Of a stretch of 64,000 nt of DNA, positions 59,201-64,000 are shown piece after piece. A program made the translations under genes and the position numbers. Source of the stretch: Amborella trichopoda (taxonomy: Eukaryota > Streptophyta > Magnoliopsida > Amborellales > Amborellaceae); contig NW_006495875.1 in assembly GCF_000471905.2 (NCBI RefSeq), positions 708,817 through 772,816 of the forward strand, read 5' to 3'. The notes beneath the pieces are model-generated. The model did no database searches. It saw only the letters and a list, made by a program, of their open reading frames with translations, and was not told the origin of the DNA. Position 1 is the first letter of the stretch, and each line of letters begins with the position of its first letter.

Positions 59201-62200
59201 GAATTCCTTTATGCTTCTAATAAATCTTCTCCAAACATATCCCTCTCCAACCCTATAATAAATATATTGGGAGATAGCACTTCCTCAAGCCTCTACAGCT
59301 TTCGAGAGAATCTCCTTAAATTCTCATGGACCATCTCTGAGGAGTACAAATACAGTTCACCATAAGAAGCCACTACAAATGCCCAAAAACAAATCCATAA
59401 AGCAGCTTCATAAAGAAAGTCACATCCATCTATTGGGCACATCACATTGGTAAATGATCAGAGAAATTCACCTTTCATTTTCAGCCTTCTTCATAACATT
59501 AATAAGCTCGTGGCTTCACTTAAAATTGCACCATCAAGTTGCTAGTCCGCATGCCTTGACCCTTGGAAACGGCTATAGGGAGTATACCTCAATAAGTTTG
59601 AGCAATTAAAAGGTTTCTATATAAAGCGAAAAGTAAAAAAGGGTTCACTAAATCTGAGGGAAAATGAGTTGCATCCTCCTCTGTGTTCATATAAACTATG
59701 TCCTTTTATCCTTTTCTCTCATGTCATGCTATACCATAGGCATCTATGTCTTTAATCCTTTTATCCTTTTTTCTGGGGAAAAGGTTAACTTGTATTGAAT
59801 GTGAAAGAGCTAAAAAGGAATCAGGCAGCAGATAGGATGGTTGCTCATGACAGCTTCCAAAAAAAATGTGTCTTAAGTAATGCAGATCTATCTCCTTTTA
59901 TCTTTTATTGCAGTATTCCATAATGCAAGTATTTTTCTCCATATTCAACATGAAGACCTGACTGAACTTATCCATACATTGAAGAACCAATAGCAATGCC
60001 ACCAATGCGCAGCGAGTGACATGCAAAATATGAAGTTCACATGTGGAGGAAGTTTCTCTAAGATCAGGATATTTTACCTTAGGACCTTTTACAGACATAT
60101 AATCACCAACACGCATCTCCCGGAAATGATGAGACATTCTTCCCTGAGGATACATCTGCAGGTCACCAGAAACATAAGCACAAAGAACTTTGAAACCGGA
60201 TTGATTACCCTGAATGAAATGAAAAAGAATATATGGAATAGCAATCCTGTTTAATCAACTCGGTAACTTCAAAAATAAACCAAAATATCATCTATCAAAC
60301 AAGAAAGACCCACCCTACATTTGAAAGACTTTCCAATGAAAAGAACGCAAAAAAGAGAAAAAGGACTAGAAATGAGAATAACAATCAGCATCCTATAATT
60401 AACCCAAGTGGAAAAGGAATAAAAAACGAAAAAGGATAGGAATCCCAGTCAAGCTAGTGGATGCTTCCAAAATCAACCAAGCAGCAGAATCTATCAATCA
60501 AGAAGAAAGATAGAGTCAAACGCCATTTAGATCATCCTCAATGAAAAGAGAATGCTAGAGAGAAAGGAAAAATGAAAAAAAGGATAGAGACCCTGTCAAG
60601 ATTACTCAAAGAAAACCAAATCAAAGAAAACAAGAAGTCTACAGTGTATTATACCAAATAGTGAAAAACGAAACATAAGAACAATGAAAACCAAAAACAA
60701 ACATAAGAGACCTTAATAACCAATTCAAAATATCCAACATCAGAATCCAATGTAGTTGGGGTATAAGGCTTGATGACTTCTTCTCCAACACTATCGTTGC
60801 CCCTGCTCAAAACCATCGAAGTAACCATTGATTACAATGCATTCAAAAGAAATAGAAACCCGACCCACAAAATAATAGTCATTCATGGAATGAAAAAACT
60901 CTGTTTCTGACCTGCAACTTATATGTTGCCCAATTGGGAGACCCAATACAGATGTAGGAGTAGGAAGATCAAACCGGAACTTGGCCACGTTATGGCTCAA
61001 CTGTGTCTTTTTCACCAATTTGAAATCCCTAAAGTTCTCAGGATCCAAGCAACCTGGAGTATTATAGTTGATAATTGTTTATAATCATCACTACCACTTC
61101 TACAAGCAAACATAAAAAATTCTCACCAATGTCCAGCGTCTAATGAACTAATGATTCGATCCACCTTTAACTAAACCAATCAGAGTTATAATCTAAAGAA
61201 TAATACCAGTAAATTATCAATCAATTAAAAAAGAAAAAAGATACCAGTAAATCCCAAGATTTATAATGAGTCACAAAACCAAGACACAGCATAAGTAATT
61301 TTCTCACTTCTATGACAAACTAGTAAAAGACAACAAGAGGAATTTGTAACAATTCAGCAAAGGTGAGCAAGAAAATATTGCAAATAACCAAGAATATAAA
61401 ACAATTAAAAACATGTGCATACCATGGAAGCTCAAAATAACCAAGTATGGTCCCTATTAATCAAAAAAACCTGAACCAACTTACTGGTCACTAGGACAAC
61501 AGTTATCTGAAAGAATAACCAATTACAATTAGAAACTACAGAACAGTATCATACATTGCAGTGGTGATTCCAAAGAATAAACATAAAAATAATAATAATA
61601 ATACTAATAATAAATTTAACAAGTTGTCTAGCAATGTGACAATGACTCAGAAGAATCAATCAAAAGAAATACAAAATCAACAACGTGGTACCTCCCTCAA
61701 CCACATGGGTGTTTTACATGATGCATTCCTCCTCTGTTTTATGGTGATTCCCAGCTTCAGCAAGATAACAAAGGGTATCATTGAAGAGTGGAAGTCAGCT
61801 ATTGTTACATACTCTAAAGATCCTTATGGTTCAATACTGGTGGAGGTGCTCACGGCTATGGTGACCTGAACAAGAGAGGTTAGACATATAACTGGGTCAA
61901 GCAGTGAACTATGAGTACATGTGGTGGTTGCTTCGGAGTAAGATTTCTCGAGTCATGTTTACAGTGAAGCCTCTCTGTTACAGTCACTGCAACTGACTTT
62001 TTCCCTCCAAACTGTGGCCTTCCTAGTGATTACGGTGGCTGGTGTAACAAGCCTAGAAAGCATTTTGAGATGTCGACTTTGGGTTTCTATGAAACTAAAG
62101 AGAAACGGGATGACATGGTGCCAGTCCAAGATAGGAGGATTAATTATCCTAGAAATGGAGGCCTACAGTTCACAATAGGTGTGAATGCATGTGTCCATCA

Positions 62201-63791
62201 AGTTCTTATAACAAATGTGGCTTCTGTGGAGAAGCAGTTGTAGTGAAGATAAAGCGTTCCAAGATTGGGTGGTTGTGTAGGAACTCGGTCCAGGGTTGAC
62301 GATGTGTTTAGACCTCAGTGATCAGCCCCTCTCATTCAAGGTAACCAGTAGCAGTGGAAGAAGAGAGGTGTCATATAATCTCACTCCTTCTGAGTGGCAA
62401 TTTGGCCAAACATTTGAAGGGAAACATCTTCGATAAGAATTCCCATGAGAATGCCAATATTGTCATAAGTAGTGGCTCCCTTAAGCTAGATCTTTGGAGT
62501 TTAACACCCTTAAGTCACTGAGGTAAGAAATAAATCAAAGTTCTTACTAGTTTTTTCAGCTCAGAAGATGATTTAGAAAGGGAAGGCGGGGACAAGGAGT
62601 TGAAATCTTTAATATCAATTTGGCTGGGGAGGACAACATTTTAGTCCCAAATAATGAAATTACGAATCTGAACGTTCAAAACTGTAAATTCCATTACAAC
62701 TGGAGTACAGGACTCAAGTTCTAAAGATCTGAGAAGAAACTGTCGATTAATGATTGGATAACCGATGTAGCATGCTACAGGCACTTATTTGTGATTACAT
62801 GATTACCCCAAAAGCTTTGAAATAGTAAATAAGATTGACATGGTTGATATGGGAACCAAAGAACCGCCGTTGGGCACCCCAATTTATATGCAAACCAATA
62901 CTTATAATGTGAATCCATTATTTAAAGAGAAAGACACAATACTAAAATTAGGCCATGGATGGTATCAATCATGCAACAACCACCAAATAACCCCAAAGAT
63001 CAAAACCCAAAACAAGTATCAAATATTGCAACTATTATTATGAGAATTAAGAAGATTTACACTCAGTAATTTAAAATGATTAGACCTGAACAGTATCAAC
63101 TACTGCAACTTTTAGAAGAATCAGTGGAAGAAGCTCTTAATCCAAAAAGGTTGGAGGCCTTTTATCAGCTTTTGCAATTATTATTCACATGAATCAATCT
63201 AAAGGAAAATCAATGTCAACTGTAGCAATTATCATTTCGAGGAATCAATAAAAGACCCCCGCCCGAATAAAAAAGTGTGAATTATTCCAACTATTGCTCA
63301 CAGGATTCAGAAAAAAAAAAAGACCCACGAGAATCAAAATGGATCCAAGGAAACTATAACAAATCAAAACTTTTCTCCATATTTATTGGAAAGATAAAAA
63401 AATAAATTAAACCCAATCTCCGGAGTCTTTACAATAACCCACCAGGAAAAGGTCAGATAATGTTGCAAATATCAAACAGAATGATCAACAAATTAAAACA
63501 GTAAACCCCATATCAACTATTACACAGAGTGGTAATAATATTAATAATAATAATAAAATACAAATCTGAATCAAAGAGATTTCCACGCAACAATCATAAA
63601 ATGGGATCAACAAGAACGCATGAAGCAAACTATTCAGAAGAAATCTTATATTAAAGATAAAGAATTTAAAAGAAAAAAAAAGTACCTTTGGGTTTTTTGC
63701 TAAGGTAGAGATAAGCAGCACCAGCTCCGATGGCGAGAACAGCGACTGCAATTCCCAAAATCTCGATGTGGGGTGTCTGCATAAGCTCCAT
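56297..63791 (-). CDS. CBR1: NADH-cytochrome b5 reductase, complete, nine exons
   Basis: Exons on the - strand: 63791-63686, 61053-60912, 60802-60712, 60155-60078, 58473-58393, 58277-58188, 57671-57606, 57417-57331, 56389-56297. All introns are GT-AG and the 834 coding bases give 277 residues and a stop, close to the family's usual 280. The enzyme passes electrons from NADH via FAD to cytochrome b5 on the ER membrane, feeding fatty-acid desaturation. The N-terminus ([10 protein letters not shown]) leads into a hydrophobic anchor at about residues 8-30. Then come [13 protein letters not shown], the FAD-binding [11 protein letters not shown] and [11 protein letters not shown], the NADH-binding [20 protein letters not shown], and the conserved [10 protein letters not shown] close to the C-terminus MQFQF. 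Intron 1 (2.6 kb) contains an expansin retrocopy; intron 6 contains a hAT-like element. No damage is seen. Confidence 0.96.
57733..58123. mobile_element. hAT-like miniature element in CBR1 intron 6
   Basis: 391 bp with ends TAGGGGCGAAAATGGGTCGG and (inverse of the right end) TAGGGGTGGGAAATGGGTCG, flanked by cgcaatat (57725-57732) and tgcaatat (58124-58131), 7 of 8 identical. The interior is full of 'ggtcgggt' and 'gacc' words. The high identity of ends suggests a relatively recent insertion. Confidence 0.88.
61705..62436 (+). pseudogene. Intronless alpha-expansin pseudogene inside CBR1 intron 1
   Basis: Lies antisense to CBR1. A start ATG at 61705 opens a signal-peptide-like [19 protein letters not shown], then TYSKDPYGS. 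Later frames give [101 protein letters not shown] and [15 protein letters not shown], ending at a TAA (62434-62436). These are the landmarks of alpha-expansin (cell-wall loosening protein) from start to end, without introns. There are several frame changes and stops, and the cysteines of the CFELRC and FCPPN motifs are partly lost. It looks like a full-length processed retrocopy; no poly(A) remnant is obvious. Confidence 0.88.
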
Positions 63792-64000
63792 GATTCCTCA
63801 TAAAAGCTTTAGTTCCCCGATAGAATCGATGTGATCCCTATAAAAGCTTCAAACTTTATCTGGACAATGGAAGATCACGTGAGAAATTTCCAGTCATTTG
63901 AGGGGCATTTTCAATAGTAAGAACGCTGCTGCACCTACCCACTAATTTTGGGAACATATAGATTCCTCTGTTAGTCAATAGCGGGAAGAGCTCTAAATAT
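63792..64000 (-). promoter_or_regulatory. 5' flank of CBR1
   Basis: Upstream sequence of the CBR1 start codon. No TATA box or other element could be assigned with confidence. Confidence 0.5.

Noticed and set aside
58779-59365. 95- and 72-codon + strand frames in CBR1 intron 4
   Set aside because: No recognisable domain, inside a well-defined intron, no supporting start or splice context.
1-64000. CRISPR array, prokaryotic operon, rRNA or complete tRNA gene
   Set aside because: None found; repeats present are microsatellites, minisatellites and transposon ends, and the genes have spliceosomal introns.

Overview
This is a piece of a flowering-plant nuclear genome. It is AT-rich, with long introns and many (GA)n/(CT)n microsatellites. 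Its four host genes have plant-type exon structures, and its L1-type LINEs end in an RNase H domain, as plant L1 elements do. I cannot name the species. Two runs of N are assembly gaps (18233-18707 and 53219-53963).

Host genes. (1) An R2R3-MYB transcription factor of the MYB30/60/94/96/306 type on the + strand (18708-20638); its first codons are lost in gap 1. (2) CDC45, the replication-fork helicase component, on the - strand (38085-35251), two exons, with one apparent single-base frame break at an A run. (3) A chloroplast S-sulfocysteine synthase/CS26-like member of the O-acetylserine(thiol)lyase family on the - strand (51810-41773). Nine exons are visible, the 5' exon(s) are not, one exon carries an extra base, and one 7.9 kb intron holds a near-full-length LINE. 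(4) A complete nine-exon NADH-cytochrome b5 reductase (CBR1) on the - strand (63791-56297), whose reading frame closes perfectly at 277 aa. Intron 1 of CBR1 contains an intronless, broken alpha-expansin copy.

Layout. 1-3.5 kb: repeats and a probable LTR fossil. 3.5-10.6 kb: a decayed LINE with a nested hAT-like element. 10.6-17.5 kb: minisatellite, telomere-like motif, a foldback element and an LTR-like fossil. 17.5-20.9 kb: MYB gene with miniature elements in its promoter side and intron 2. 21-24.5 kb: CT-rich DNA and miniature elements. 24.6-28 kb: a second LINE (-). 28-32.5 kb: miniature elements. 32.5-34.5 kb: a third LINE fragment (+), again hit by the same hAT-like family. 35-39 kb: CDC45. 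39-41 kb: miniature elements. 41.7-52 kb: CS26-like gene with the fourth LINE (-). 52-56 kb: GC-rich hAT-like elements and gap 2. 56-64 kb: CBR1.

The host genes have unrelated jobs (cuticle or stomatal type transcription regulation, DNA replication, plastid sulfur metabolism, ER electron transfer); nothing suggests a functional cluster. The most informative content is the record of insertions, several dated relative to one another by nesting and target-site duplications, and a few structural oddities in the genes. I did not find a convincing new biological system.
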